Shown piece after piece: positions 16,562 to 24,974 of a stretch of 33,065 nt of DNA; position 1 is the first letter of the stretch; every line of letters begins with the position of its first letter. A program made the translations under genes and the position numbers. The notes beneath the pieces were generated by a model. It was not told the DNA's origin and searched no databases. It saw nothing but the letters and a program-made list of their open reading frames with translations. This stretch comes from WQUF01 sp031549885. Lineage in GTDB: Bacteria; Bacillota; Clostridia; Clostridiales; Clostridiaceae. The stretch spans positions 1 through 33,065 of the forward strand of contig JAVBPD010000068.1 of NCBI GenBank assembly GCA_031549885.1, written 5' to 3'.

Positions 16562-17499
16562 ATATTCAAGAGGCAGAAAGGCATTTAAATAATTTAGAAT
16601 TAAAGCTATTAAAAGTTATAACTGAGCAAAATGATAGTGAAGAATCTCAGAAAATTAAAGAAAAATTAACTCTTGAAATAGAGGAATTCAAAAATAAGGC
16701 ATTTACTAATTTATCACCTTGGGACAGGGTTTATTTAGCTAGAAAACAAGATAGGCCTAATGCGCTTTATTATATAGATAATTTGTTTGACGATTTTATT
16801 GAGTTTCATGGTGATAGACTTCATAAAGATGATCAATCCATTGTAGGGGGAATTGCTTATTTTGAATCTCACCCTGTTACAGTAATAGCACAAATAAAGG
16901 GAAAGAGCATAGAAGAAAATTTAAAGCGCAATTTTGGTATGCCAAATCCAGAAGGTTACAGAAAATCTCTTAGGCTTATGAAACAAGCTGAGAAATTTAA
17001 AAGGCCTATAATAACATTTATAGATACTCCTGGAGCATTTTGTGGTATTGAAGCAGAAGCTAATGGTCAGGGTGAAGCAATAGCAAGAAATCTTTTTGAA
17101 ATGGTACAGCTGTCTGTTCCAATAATTACAGTAATTATTGGAGAAGCTGGCAGCGGTGGAGCATTAGCTCTTTGCATTTCAGATAGAATTTGGATGCTTG
17201 AAAATTCATTTTTTTCAATTTTATCTCCAGAAGGATTTGCATCTATACTTTGGAAGGATTCTTCAAAGGCAAGGGAAGCTTCAGAAATTATGAAATTAAC
17301 TGCTGATGATTTATTTGAATTAAAAATAATTGATAAAGTTATTAAAGAGCCTTTAGGTGGAATACACAAATATCCCTTTGGAATTGTTGAACATTTAAAA
17401 AGCAATATAAATGAATCTTTGCATGAATTAAGCCAGTTAAAAACAGAACAGCTTTTAAGTAAAAGATATGATAAATTTAGGAATTTTGGAACATTTTAG
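16558..17499 (+). CDS. accA: Acetyl-CoA carboxylase carboxyltransferase subunit alpha
   Basis: The 313-residue alpha subunit pairs with AccD. Visible are the N-terminal helical region, LARKQDRPNALYYIDNLFDDFIEFHGDR (residues 61-88), the GMPNPEGYRKSLRLMK stretch, ITFIDTPGAFCG, and the glycine-rich biotin-side site GEAGSGGALALCI. A conserved LSPEGFASILWKD follows. Start ATG overlaps the accD stop. Length is normal for clostridial AccA. A MarR regulator begins 17 bases downstream. Confidence 0.96.
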   Translation: MNIQEAERHLNNLELKLLKVITEQNDSEESQKIKEKLTLEIEEFKNKAFTNLSPWDRVYLARKQDRPNALYYIDNLFDDFIEFHGDRLHKDDQSIVGGIAYFESHPVTVIAQIKGKSIEENLKRNFGMPNPEGYRKSLRLMKQAEKFKRPIITFIDTPGAFCGIEAEANGQGEAIARNLFEMVQLSVPIITVIIGEAGSGGALALCISDRIWMLENSFFSILSPEGFASILWKDSSKAREASEIMKLTADDLFELKIIDKVIKEPLGGIHKYPFGIVEHLKSNINESLHELSQLKTEQLLSKRYDKFRNFGTF

Positions 17500-17516
17500 A
17501 TCAGGAGGTTATTTTT

Positions 17517-17987
17517 GTGATTGATAAAAGAAAAGTAATCAATGATCTTATTGTGCTATTATTTAATAATGTTCTAATAATTGAAGAAAAGTATTTTAAA
17601 GAAAAGGGAATTAAGAGTTTAAGTATAAATGAAATTCACGTAATAGAAGCAATCTATGAGGATAAAGAAAAAACTATGACAAGCGTCGCAAATAGATTAA
17701 TGGTAACTATTGGGACACTTACTACATCCATTTCTAGAATTGAAAAAAAAGGATTTGTCATTCGAAAAAAAGATGATGCGGACAGAAGAATTGTGAGAAT
17801 TTCTCTCACTGAAATGGGTGAAATAGTTAATAAGATACATACTGGTTTTCATGATTTTTTAGTTAACAATATATTGGAAAATATTAAGCCAGAAGAAGAT
17901 GAGGTGTTAATAAAATCTTTAGGAGCTATTTCTAATTTTATTAATAGAATGAAAGAACAGTATACCACTAAGTATAAGGGGGAATAG
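17517..17987 (+). CDS. fabT: MarR-family regulator of fatty-acid synthesis (FabT-like)
   Basis: The 156-residue protein has a winged helix-turn-helix of the MarR type. The recognition region TMTSVANRLMVTIGTLTTSISRIEKKGFV (residues 52-80) is followed by the wing motif KKDDADRRIVRISLTEMG. The GTG start follows a strong AGGAGG. Its place directly before fabH matches the streptococcal and clostridial FabT arrangement, where the repressor senses acyl-ACP and binds fab promoters. ATTATCAA-type words in front of acpP and accB are the probable operators. The symbol is assigned by context and motif and is less certain than the family. Confidence 0.85.
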   Translation: MIDKRKVINDLIVLLFNNVLIIEEKYFKEKGIKSLSINEIHVIEAIYEDKEKTMTSVANRLMVTIGTLTTSISRIEKKGFVIRKKDDADRRIVRISLTEMGEIVNKIHTGFHDFLVNNILENIKPEEDEVLIKSLGAISNFINRMKEQYTTKYKGE

Positions 17988-17988
17988 T

Positions 17989-18966
17989 ATGCCTGGAGTT
18001 AAAATTGTAAGTGTTGGTAGAGGTATACCTGACAGGAAAGTAAGCAATTATGAATTAGAAAAATACATTGACACAAATGATGATTGGATCTCTTCAAGGA
18101 CTGGTATTAAAAACAGATTTGTCTCAACTGGAGAATCAACTTTAGATCTTGCATATAAGGCTTCTTTAGATGCTATTAAAAGAGCTGAAATTTCAAATGA
18201 TAGTATAGATTTAATAATTGTGGCAACTGTCACTCCAGATAAATTTACTCCTTCGGTTGCGTGTATGCTTCAAGCTAAATTAGGTTTGCAAGATAAGAGT
18301 ATTATGGCATTTGATATAAATGCTGCTTGTACTGGATTCATATATGCATTAAAAATTGCAGATCAACTTATAAAAGGAAATCAAAGTAAGTGCGCTCTTG
18401 TTTTGGGAGCAGAAGTGTTGTCAAAAGTAACTAATTGGAATGATAGAAGTACCTGTGTTTTATTTGGAGATGGTGCAGGGGCTGCGATTTTAAAGGAGAG
18501 CAAAGAAAATAACTTATTATGCAATATTGCTTATAGCAAACCTGATGAGGAAGGCTTTTTAAATATAGATGCAATAACTATTAATAATTTATTTTATAAA
18601 AGTGAAGGAAAATCTTATATTACAATGAACGGAAGAGAAGTATTTAAATTTGCTGTTTCGCATATAAGAGATGCTATATTTGAAGTAGTTCATAAGACTG
18701 GTGTAAGTTTAGATGAAATAAAATATTTTGTCCCTCATCAGGCAAACTATAGAATAATTAAAAATGTTGCTTGTGAGCTTAATATAGATATAAATAGATT
18801 TTTTGTAAATATTCATGAGTATGCAAATACATCTTCTGCAAGCATTCCAATAGCTTTATCAGAAATGTGCGAGAAAGGCCTTTTATCAAATGGGGACTAT
18901 ATACTCTTAGTTGGATTTGGAGGTGGCCTCACTTGGGGTGCTTCTCTAATTAAATGGGAAAATTAA
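17989..18966 (+). CDS. fabH: 3-oxoacyl-ACP synthase III (FabH)
   Basis: FabH condenses an acyl-CoA primer with malonyl-ACP to start each chain. The 325-residue protein has the complete Cys-His-Asn triad: C114 in NAACTGFIYA, H250 in VPHQANYRI and N280 in EYANTSSASIP. The N-terminal motif NDDWISSRTGI and the C-terminal GFGGGLTWGA are typical. The start ATG follows AAGGGGGAATAGT, one base after the MarR stop. The usual clostridial neighbours fabK and fabD do not follow; fabG does. Confidence 0.95.
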   Translation: MPGVKIVSVGRGIPDRKVSNYELEKYIDTNDDWISSRTGIKNRFVSTGESTLDLAYKASLDAIKRAEISNDSIDLIIVATVTPDKFTPSVACMLQAKLGLQDKSIMAFDINAACTGFIYALKIADQLIKGNQSKCALVLGAEVLSKVTNWNDRSTCVLFGDGAGAAILKESKENNLLCNIAYSKPDEEGFLNIDAITINNLFYKSEGKSYITMNGREVFKFAVSHIRDAIFEVVHKTGVSLDEIKYFVPHQANYRIIKNVACELNIDINRFFVNIHEYANTSSASIPIALSEMCEKGLLSNGDYILLVGFGGGLTWGASLIKWEN

Positions 18967-18987
18967 AAATTGCATAGGAGGAATTAC

Positions 18988-19734
18988 ATGGAATTAAAAG
19001 GTAAAGTATCAATAATAACAGGCTCAGGAAAAGGAATTGGAAAAGCAATACTTTTAAAGCTTGCTGAAAATGGTTCAGATGTTGTTATTAATTACATGAG
19101 TCAGAAAAGCGAAATAATAGAAGATATAATAAATCAATGTAGCAGTTTTGGAGTTCGTGCTATTGCAATAAAAGCTAATGTGTCTAATCATGATGAAGCA
19201 AAAGATCTTATAAAAAAGACTGTAGACGAATTTGGGAGAATTGATATACTTGTTAACAATGCAGGTATAACTAGGGATACTCTTGTTATGAGGATGAGTG
19301 AAAAAGATTTTGATGATGTTATAAATACTAATTTAAAAGGAACCTTCAATTGTACAAAACATGTTATAAATTATATGATTAAGCAAAGAAGTGGATCTAT
19401 TGTTAATATATCATCTGTTGTAGGCTTAACAGGTAATGCAGGGCAATCAAATTACTCTTCTAGTAAAGCAGGTATTATTGGATTTACAAAATCATGTGCT
19501 AAAGAATTAGGATCAAGAGGAATAACAGTAAATGCAGTAGCACCAGGTTTTATAGAAACTGATATGACAGATGTATTAAAGGAAGACTTAAAGCAGAAGA
19601 TGCTTGATGCGATTCCATTAAAGAGATTTGGAAAGCCTGAGGATGTTGCTTCTGTAGTATATTTTTTATGCTCAAGTTTAGCAAAATATATTACAGGTCA
19701 GGTTATAAATATAGATGGTGGTATGGTGATGTAG
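18988..19734 (+). CDS. fabG: 3-oxoacyl-ACP reductase (FabG)
   Basis: This 248-residue short-chain dehydrogenase reduces 3-oxoacyl-ACP with NADPH. It shows the cofactor loop TGSGKGIG, the NNAG motif, the catalytic S143 of ISSVVG, and Y156/K160 of YSSSK, then PGFIETDMT and a C-terminal GQVINIDGG. I chose the ATG at 18988, eight bases after AGGAGG; the frame extends upstream to a TTG at 18970 that has no ribosome site. It lies between fabH and fabF, as expected for a fatty-acid or polyketide reductase. Confidence 0.94.
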   Translation: MELKGKVSIITGSGKGIGKAILLKLAENGSDVVINYMSQKSEIIEDIINQCSSFGVRAIAIKANVSNHDEAKDLIKKTVDEFGRIDILVNNAGITRDTLVMRMSEKDFDDVINTNLKGTFNCTKHVINYMIKQRSGSIVNISSVVGLTGNAGQSNYSSSKAGIIGFTKSCAKELGSRGITVNAVAPGFIETDMTDVLKEDLKQKMLDAIPLKRFGKPEDVASVVYFLCSSLAKYITGQVINIDGGMVM

Positions 19735-19744
19735 GGGGAATTTT

Positions 19745-20983
19745 ATGAAAAAAAGAGTAGTGGTAACAGGTATGGGGGCTGTTACTCCAGTTGGAAATAA
19801 TACAAATGATATGTGGAATAACACTAAAAGGGGAGTAAATGGAATTTCAAAGTTAGAGATTATAGATACTGAAGACCATAAGGTGAAAATTGGTGCAGAA
19901 GTTAAAAATTTAAATTTTGAAGATTTTATTGATAAAAAGAAAGCAAGGCATAATGATAGGTTTGCAAATTTTGCTATGGTGGCAGCTTTTGAAGCTTATA
20001 AGGATTCTAATATAAATATAGAAGAAATTGATGTGAATAAATTTGGAGTGATAATTGGGTCTGGGATAGGTGGTCTTCAAACTATTGAAAATGAATATGA
20101 AAGAGGACTTAAAAGAAGTTTCGATAGAATATCACCATTTTTTATTCCAATGTCAATTATAAATTTAGCTGCTGGTAATATAGCTATAGAACTTGGCGCA
20201 AAAGCAATATGTTCAAGTATAGTAACAGCATGCGCATCAGGTAGCAATGCAATTGGTGAAGCTTTTAAAAATATTAGAGATGGATATACTACCATTATGG
20301 TAGCAGGAGGAGCGGAAGCTACTTTTACACATTTAGCAGTTGGCGGTTTTACCTCGCTTAAAGCTCTTTCAGATAGTGATGATCCAAATAGAGCATCCAT
20401 ACCATTTGATGCTGAAAGAAAAGGATTTGTAATGGGAGAGGGAGCAGGTGTTCTTATTTTAGAAGATTTAGATCATGCTAAAAAAAGAGGAGCAAAGATA
20501 TATGGTGAAATTGTTGGATATGGTTCAACTTGTGACGCTTACCATATTACAGCACCAGCAGCAGATGGTGAAGGAGCTGCAAGATCCATGGTGATGGCTA
20601 TAAATGATGCACAAATTAAACCTGAAGATATAGGATATATAAATGCACATGGCACAGGTACAGTTGCAAATGATATTTGCGAAACTATAGCGGTAAAAAG
20701 TGTATTTCAAAATTGCATTGACAAAGTAGCTATTAGTTCAACAAAATCTATGACAGGGCATCTTTTAGGAGCAAGTGGAGCACTTGAAGCCATTATTTCA
20801 ATAAAAGCTATTGAAGATGGATTTATGCCACCTACAATTAACTATAAAGTTTATGATCCAGAGTGCGATTTAGATATAATTCCTAATGTAGGTAGAAAAA
20901 AAGATTTAAGGTATGTCATGTCAAATTCATTTGGATTTGGAGGGCATAATGCATCTTTAATATTTAAAAGATGGGAGAAATAA
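19745..20983 (+). CDS. fabF: 3-oxoacyl-ACP synthase II (FabF)
   Basis: This 412-residue elongating ketosynthase has the Cys-His-His site: C163 in TACASGSNAIG, H302 in INAHGTGTVAND and H339 in KSMTGHLLGASG. The C-terminal SNSFGFGGHN closes the active site. It condenses malonyl-ACP with the growing chain. The AHGTGT form, instead of the more usual AHGTST, is a small departure from many housekeeping FabF proteins and is shared with several polyketide-type ketosynthases. GGGGGAA precedes the ATG. fabZ starts one base after its stop. Confidence 0.94.
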   Translation: MKKRVVVTGMGAVTPVGNNTNDMWNNTKRGVNGISKLEIIDTEDHKVKIGAEVKNLNFEDFIDKKKARHNDRFANFAMVAAFEAYKDSNINIEEIDVNKFGVIIGSGIGGLQTIENEYERGLKRSFDRISPFFIPMSIINLAAGNIAIELGAKAICSSIVTACASGSNAIGEAFKNIRDGYTTIMVAGGAEATFTHLAVGGFTSLKALSDSDDPNRASIPFDAERKGFVMGEGAGVLILEDLDHAKKRGAKIYGEIVGYGSTCDAYHITAPAADGEGAARSMVMAINDAQIKPEDIGYINAHGTGTVANDICETIAVKSVFQNCIDKVAISSTKSMTGHLLGASGALEAIISIKAIEDGFMPPTINYKVYDPECDLDIIPNVGRKKDLRYVMSNSFGFGGHNASLIFKRWEK

Positions 20984-20984
20984 T

Positions 20985-21413
20985 ATGGCTTTAAGCAGTA
21001 ATGAAATACAAGAAATATTGCCACATAGATATCCATTTCTTCTTGTTGACAGAATTGATGAGATTGAAGATGGTAAAAAAGCAATTGGTACAAAGTGTGT
21101 AACTGTAAATGAATTTTATTTTTTAGGCCACTTTCCTAAAGAACATGTTATGCCAGGGGTGTTAATAATAGAAGCTCTTGCGCAAGTTGGTGCTGTGGCC
21201 GTTTTATCTATTCCTGAAAATAAAGGGAAGATAGCATATTTTGCAGGAATTAAAGAAGCTAGGTTTAAGAGAAAAGTTGTACCTGGAGATGTTTTAAGGT
21301 TAGAAGTTGAAATAATAAAGGCTAAAGGCTCTGTAGGGTTTGGAAAAGCAATTGCATATGTAGAAAATGAAATTGCTGCACAAGCAGAGTTGATTTTTGC
21401 CATTGAAAAATAA
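20985..21413 (+). CDS. fabZ: 3-hydroxyacyl-ACP dehydratase (FabZ)
   Basis: The 142-residue hotdog-fold protein dehydrates 3-hydroxyacyl-ACP to trans-2-enoyl-ACP. Catalytic H49 (FLGHFP) and E63 (MPGVLIIEALAQ) are at the standard positions, and the opening LPHRYPFLLVDRI is diagnostic. Its reaction is the last chain-processing step encoded in this cluster, as no enoyl reductase gene follows. Its 3' end overlaps the biotin ligase gene by 17 bases. Confidence 0.95.
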   Translation: MALSSNEIQEILPHRYPFLLVDRIDEIEDGKKAIGTKCVTVNEFYFLGHFPKEHVMPGVLIIEALAQVGAVAVLSIPENKGKIAYFAGIKEARFKRKVVPGDVLRLEVEIIKAKGSVGFGKAIAYVENEIAAQAELIFAIEK

Positions 21414-22116
21414 AATCATATTTTTAAATGAAATAAGTTCTACCAATGATTTTGCAAAAATAAATTTTGAAAAATTAGAAAATGGAACTGTTATAAGCGC
21501 AGAAATACAAAATTCAGGAAGAGGCCAACATGGAAGATCATGGTTAAGTTTTCCTGATGATTTAAAAATATCTCTTGTGATAAAGGAAAAAATAGATTTA
21601 AGAAATATTTATGATTTTTCATTAATACCTGCTGCTGCAATTATGAGATTGTTAAACAAACTTTGCATTGAATCTAAAATTAAATGGCCAAATGATATAA
21701 TAGTTCAAGATAAAAAAATAGCTGGAATACTAGTGGAAACTAGCTTTATGTCGAATAAGTTAAATGGTATTATAATTGGCATTGGGTTAAATGTATCAGA
21801 TTACAATCATAAAGATTTAATAAATTACACTAGCTTAAAAAATTTAATTAAAAAAGTTCCAAATAAGATGGATTTAATTGATGAATTAATACGTTCCTTT
21901 AACTATTTTTTTCATAATTATTTGGATAATGGAATTGAAAGGGTACTAAATTATTGCAATGATAACTCTTATCTTTTCAATAAGGTAGTTAAATTTGAAG
22001 ATAAATATATAAAAATAAAAAATTTAGATAAACTTGGAAAACTCCATTATGAATATAACTTGCGGGATTATTCTATAGATGCATTTAAATTTTCATTAAG
22101 AAGCATAAATAAATAA
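21397..22116 (+). CDS. birA: Biotin--[acetyl-CoA-carboxylase] ligase, no DNA-binding domain
   Basis: This 239-residue protein attaches biotin to the AccB lysine via biotinyl-AMP. The ligase motif GRGQHGRSW (41-49), KWPNDI near 97 and KIAGILVETS are present. The N-terminal winged helix of BirA repressors is absent, so it is a monofunctional ligase. The only start that gives the full domain is TTG at 21397 (or TTG at 21403), inside fabZ, with a weak ribosome site; termination-reinitiation coupling to fabZ is likely. The C-terminal domain is short and divergent. The gene closes the fatty-acid operon at a terminator. Confidence 0.88.
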   Translation: MPLKNKIIFLNEISSTNDFAKINFEKLENGTVISAEIQNSGRGQHGRSWLSFPDDLKISLVIKEKIDLRNIYDFSLIPAAAIMRLLNKLCIESKIKWPNDIIVQDKKIAGILVETSFMSNKLNGIIIGIGLNVSDYNHKDLINYTSLKNLIKKVPNKMDLIDELIRSFNYFFHNYLDNGIERVLNYCNDNSYLFNKVVKFEDKYIKIKNLDKLGKLHYEYNLRDYSIDAFKFSLRSINK

Positions 22117-22146
22117 GAAGCCAAAATATGGCTTCTATCTTAATTT
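22116..22146. terminator. Bidirectional terminator between birA and the converging gene
   Basis: AGAAGCCA (22116-22123) and TGGCTTCT (22129-22136) form a perfect 8-bp stem around AAATA. T-rich tracts follow on both strands (TTAATTTTTTC on plus, TATTTATTT on minus). The stem overlaps both stop codons. Confidence 0.85.
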
Positions 22147-22530
22147 TTTCATGATTTTTGGTTTTTGACCAGTTTGAACTAATTCTTTATCAGTATTATG
22201 GTTATATATATTCATTATTGTGACCAATGTACTGTCTTTTTTCCCTTTTTTCCCCTTTAACCCTGTAAGGTAAATAAGGTTTCCTTTGTTTACTTTTAAG
22301 AATTCAGGAGCCTTAAAGAACTTACCTTTTTTATAAATGGATTTTAAAGGTGCCCTGCTGCCTTCTGGTTTCATTATTACTTCTACATAAAGCTTATAGT
22401 AGAGCCAAAGAATTCTTTTAGTTGTAATTTGTATTGAAATAACTTGCCCGCGCAAGTAAACTATTCTATCACCGTATTTTTTAAAGAAATTATCTGCATA
22501 AGATTTTACCAATTTATCTTTAAAACCCAT
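22135..22530 (-). CDS. Hypothetical basic protein, 131 residues
   Basis: I do not recognise this protein. It is small, strongly basic (Lys-rich, with GLKGKKGKKDS near residue 90) and has no signal peptide or membrane segment. The central VYLRGQVISIQI and LWLYYKLYVEVIM look like beta strands, and the overall pattern could suit a small nucleic-acid-binding fold, but no motif proves it. An AGGAGA sequence precedes the ATG at 22530. It lies alone between the fatty-acid operon and a lipoprotein gene read in the same direction, with 93 bases between them. Confidence 0.7.
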   Translation of the reverse strand: MGFKDKLVKSYADNFFKKYGDRIVYLRGQVISIQITTKRILWLYYKLYVEVIMKPEGSRAPLKSIYKKGKFFKAPEFLKVNKGNLIYLTGLKGKKGKKDSTLVTIMNIYNHNTDKELVQTGQKPKIMKKLR

Positions 22531-22623
22531 ATGTATTCTCCTTTATGATATTATATCCAAGATATTATATCATATTGGTTTAGAGTTTTAAATAAAAACA
22601 AAAATATAAAGTTTAAGATTATT

Positions 22624-23592
22624 TTATAAAATTGGAATATTCATTTCAATTTTCATGATAGTTAGCGGTGATAAATCTATAGATGTAGGCAATTTTAAGT
22701 TAAGCAGGACTAAGTCACTTACATTTGCGTTGCAGTCAAATGTAATTAATGCTTTTTTTAATATACCCTTGCTCTTTGAGATTAACAAATCTCCTTTTGG
22801 ATTATCGCTGATTTTAGCATTTCCATAGATGTGTGGAAATGTAATTTTACTTGTAGTTGTTTTATTTTGATTAGAATTTTCAACATTTACAACATAATAG
22901 TAGTCATTTACATCGATACAGTCATAATTGCATAATGATTGTATTGGAATTGTATTGTTTAATGAAAAGTTGTAATTCCAAGAATCATCTTTTTCTATAA
23001 TTTTAGGACCGGTATATGTGATTTTTTCAAATATCATGGAAAGAGAGCTTTTGCTAAAATATTTGTTTATTTCATTTAATGCTTCTTTGTCAGAATTATA
23101 TTTTTCATCTATTTTCCAATTTTTAATGTTTAAAACTTTGCCGTTTTCGTTTATTATTAAATTAAAGGATTTGCCATTTAAATTTTCTGCAAATTGGTTT
23201 AATGTTTCAAAGGGATTAGTTATTTCAGGGGTATTTAAGTCTTTAAGTTCACTGTTTATGCTGCAATCCTTAAATTCTACTTCTATTTCATATCCAGTGC
23301 TTGAAGCATTTATGACATTCATTATAAAATTTAAATTAACTATTTGAGTGAAGTCGATTTTTTGAAAAAAAACCTTATTATTTATAGTGTTTTCTATGTT
23401 AATATTCCCAGTAAATTTATCATCCTTTTTTAGTTTCATCTTTGAATTTTCCTTTTGCATTAATGTGGTATTTGTATTGTTTTTTTCATTTGTAATGCTT
23501 GTGGAATTATTGGTTTCTTCTTTCTCTGGTTTATTACACGAACAGATTGTAATATAAAAAATGCATAATAGTATAATTAATATTTTTTTCAT
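22624..23592 (-). CDS. Secreted lipoprotein of unknown function
   Basis: The 322-residue product begins with a lipoprotein signal, KKILIILLCIFYITICSCNK, where the lipidated Cys is probably the second one of ICSC. An Asn/Thr/Ser-rich linker follows to about residue 50, then a largely beta-stranded domain that contains no catalytic motif I recognise. Repeated amphipathic strands and the phrase NLIINENGKVLNI recall lipid-binding or DUF-type exported domains. I chose the ATG at 23592 because AGGGG stands about nine bases before it; the upstream in-frame TTG at 23601 is less likely. It would be anchored on the outer face of the membrane. Confidence 0.78.
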   Translation of the reverse strand: MKKILIILLCIFYITICSCNKPEKEETNNSTSITNEKNNTNTTLMQKENSKMKLKKDDKFTGNINIENTINNKVFFQKIDFTQIVNLNFIMNVINASSTGYEIEVEFKDCSINSELKDLNTPEITNPFETLNQFAENLNGKSFNLIINENGKVLNIKNWKIDEKYNSDKEALNEINKYFSKSSLSMIFEKITYTGPKIIEKDDSWNYNFSLNNTIPIQSLCNYDCIDVNDYYYVVNVENSNQNKTTTSKITFPHIYGNAKISDNPKGDLLISKSKGILKKALITFDCNANVSDLVLLNLKLPTSIDLSPLTIMKIEMNIPIL

Positions 23593-23742
23593 AAAATTCA
23601 ACCCCTATTTAGTATTCTAAAATGATTATTCACATTATTTTTAATATATAAACAACTAAATTATTAAAAAAATTTATAATAGAATTTTTTTGTATTTAGT
23701 TTTATTATATTAGTACAAGGGTCTTAATTATGAGAGGTTTTT

Positions 23743-24366
23743 ATGTATAAATGTATAATATTTGATGTAGATGGAACATTGATTGACACAAGAGATGTGT
23801 GCTATGAAAGCATTAAGGAATTTATAATAAATGAAAAATTGCCTATGCCAAATGAAGATTTGTTAAATGAATTTTTTGGATTAAGCACAAAAGCTTGCTT
23901 TAGCCTTCTTGGATTAAATGAGGGTTGTGAAAGCGAAATGAAAAAGTGGGTAGAAATATATGAAAAGTATTCATATCTTACGAAAGTATATGATAACATT
24001 CCCAATATATTAAAAGAATTGAAAGATATGAATATTAAGTTAGGCATTGTAACTTCAAGGACATATAATGAACTATATACAGATAATTGCTTTATTACTA
24101 TATCTGATTTTTTTGATTATATAATTGCATATGATGATACAAAATTTCATAAACCTAATCCAGAGCCATTGATAAGTTTTTTAAAGAAAAGTGGTTACAA
24201 AAAAGAAGATTGTATATTTATTGGGGATACTGCTGTGGACATAGAATGTGCCCAAAAAGCCAATGTTGATTTTGCCTTAGCTAGTTGGGGAGCTATTATG
24301 CCTTCTGATTACAAAATTAAAAGACTTTTAAAAGTTTATGATATTTTAAGCTTAATAAAGCAATAA
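23743..24366 (+). CDS. HAD-superfamily hydrolase, phosphoglycolate/pyrophosphatase-like
   Basis: All four HAD motifs are visible in this 207-residue protein: the nucleophile Asp in IIFDVDGTLIDT, the Thr/Ser of GIVTSR, the Lys of FHKPNPEP, and the metal acidic pair in FIGDTAVDIECA. A helical cap of subclass I sits between motifs I and II. Such proteins are phosphatases for phosphoglycolate, pyrophosphate or sugar phosphates; the substrate cannot be told here. The ATG follows GAGAGG. It appears to be monocistronic and divergent from the lipoprotein gene. Confidence 0.88.
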   Translation: MYKCIIFDVDGTLIDTRDVCYESIKEFIINEKLPMPNEDLLNEFFGLSTKACFSLLGLNEGCESEMKKWVEIYEKYSYLTKVYDNIPNILKELKDMNIKLGIVTSRTYNELYTDNCFITISDFFDYIIAYDDTKFHKPNPEPLISFLKKSGYKKEDCIFIGDTAVDIECAQKANVDFALASWGAIMPSDYKIKRLLKVYDILSLIKQ

Positions 24367-24507
24367 ACATATAAATGTAGATAAAGTATGGTAATGTATC
24401 TAATATGACTTAAATAGTTTAAAATACCATAAATAATGATTTGATATAACTTGTTTTTTGCTAATAATTAGTTTATAATTATTCTATAAAGTTGAGGAGG
24501 TGTTAGT

Positions 24508-24957
24508 ATTATTATTTTTATTATATTTTGGATAGCTATAGCGATCATTGCTGCAGTTATTGATATTGTGACATCCAATATCCTATATGTGCTATTCTCT
24601 GTCGGAGCGTTTTTTGCATTAATATTAGCATTATTTAATTTAAATTTTTTGATACAATTCTCCACATTTGGCATGATATCTATAATTTTGTTCTTGTTCG
24701 TTTATCCTGTTATTAGGAGAGCTGTAAAAGAAAACATTCCTAAAACAAAAACAATGGAAGAAAGCTATGTTGGAAACTTATTTGTTATGGATGAAGACAT
24801 ATCAAAAAATAACTTAATTAAATATAAAGGAATTTACTGGACTATGGTTCCAAATGAACATGAAGATGAGATAAAAAAAGGGGATACAGTTAAAGTAATA
24901 GGTATAGATGGAAATAAATTGATAATTGAAAAATATTATTACAATAAAACTATTTAA
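24508..24957 (+). CDS. NfeD-like membrane protein, apparently starting at an ATT codon
   Basis: The 149-residue protein has three hydrophobic segments (about 2-20, 25-43 and 50-68) and a C-terminal OB-fold domain (YVGNLFVMDED to KGDTVKVIGIDGNKLIIEKY) typical of short NfeD proteins. The frame opens at 24496 and contains no ATG, GTG or TTG before GTG 24568. That GTG has no ribosome site and would delete the first membrane segment. A very strong GAGGAGG (24494-24500) lies seven bases before ATT at 24508, so I infer an ATT start. Short NfeD proteins pair with SPFH proteins, and the stomatin-like gene follows by 17 bases. They probably form a membrane microdomain complex. Confidence 0.78.
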   Translation: MIIFIIFWIAIAIIAAVIDIVTSNILYVLFSVGAFFALILALFNLNFLIQFSTFGMISIILFLFVYPVIRRAVKENIPKTKTMEESYVGNLFVMDEDISKNNLIKYKGIYWTMVPNEHEDEIKKGDTVKVIGIDGNKLIIEKYYYNKTI

Positions 24958-24974
24958 ATATTAGGAGGGTTAGT

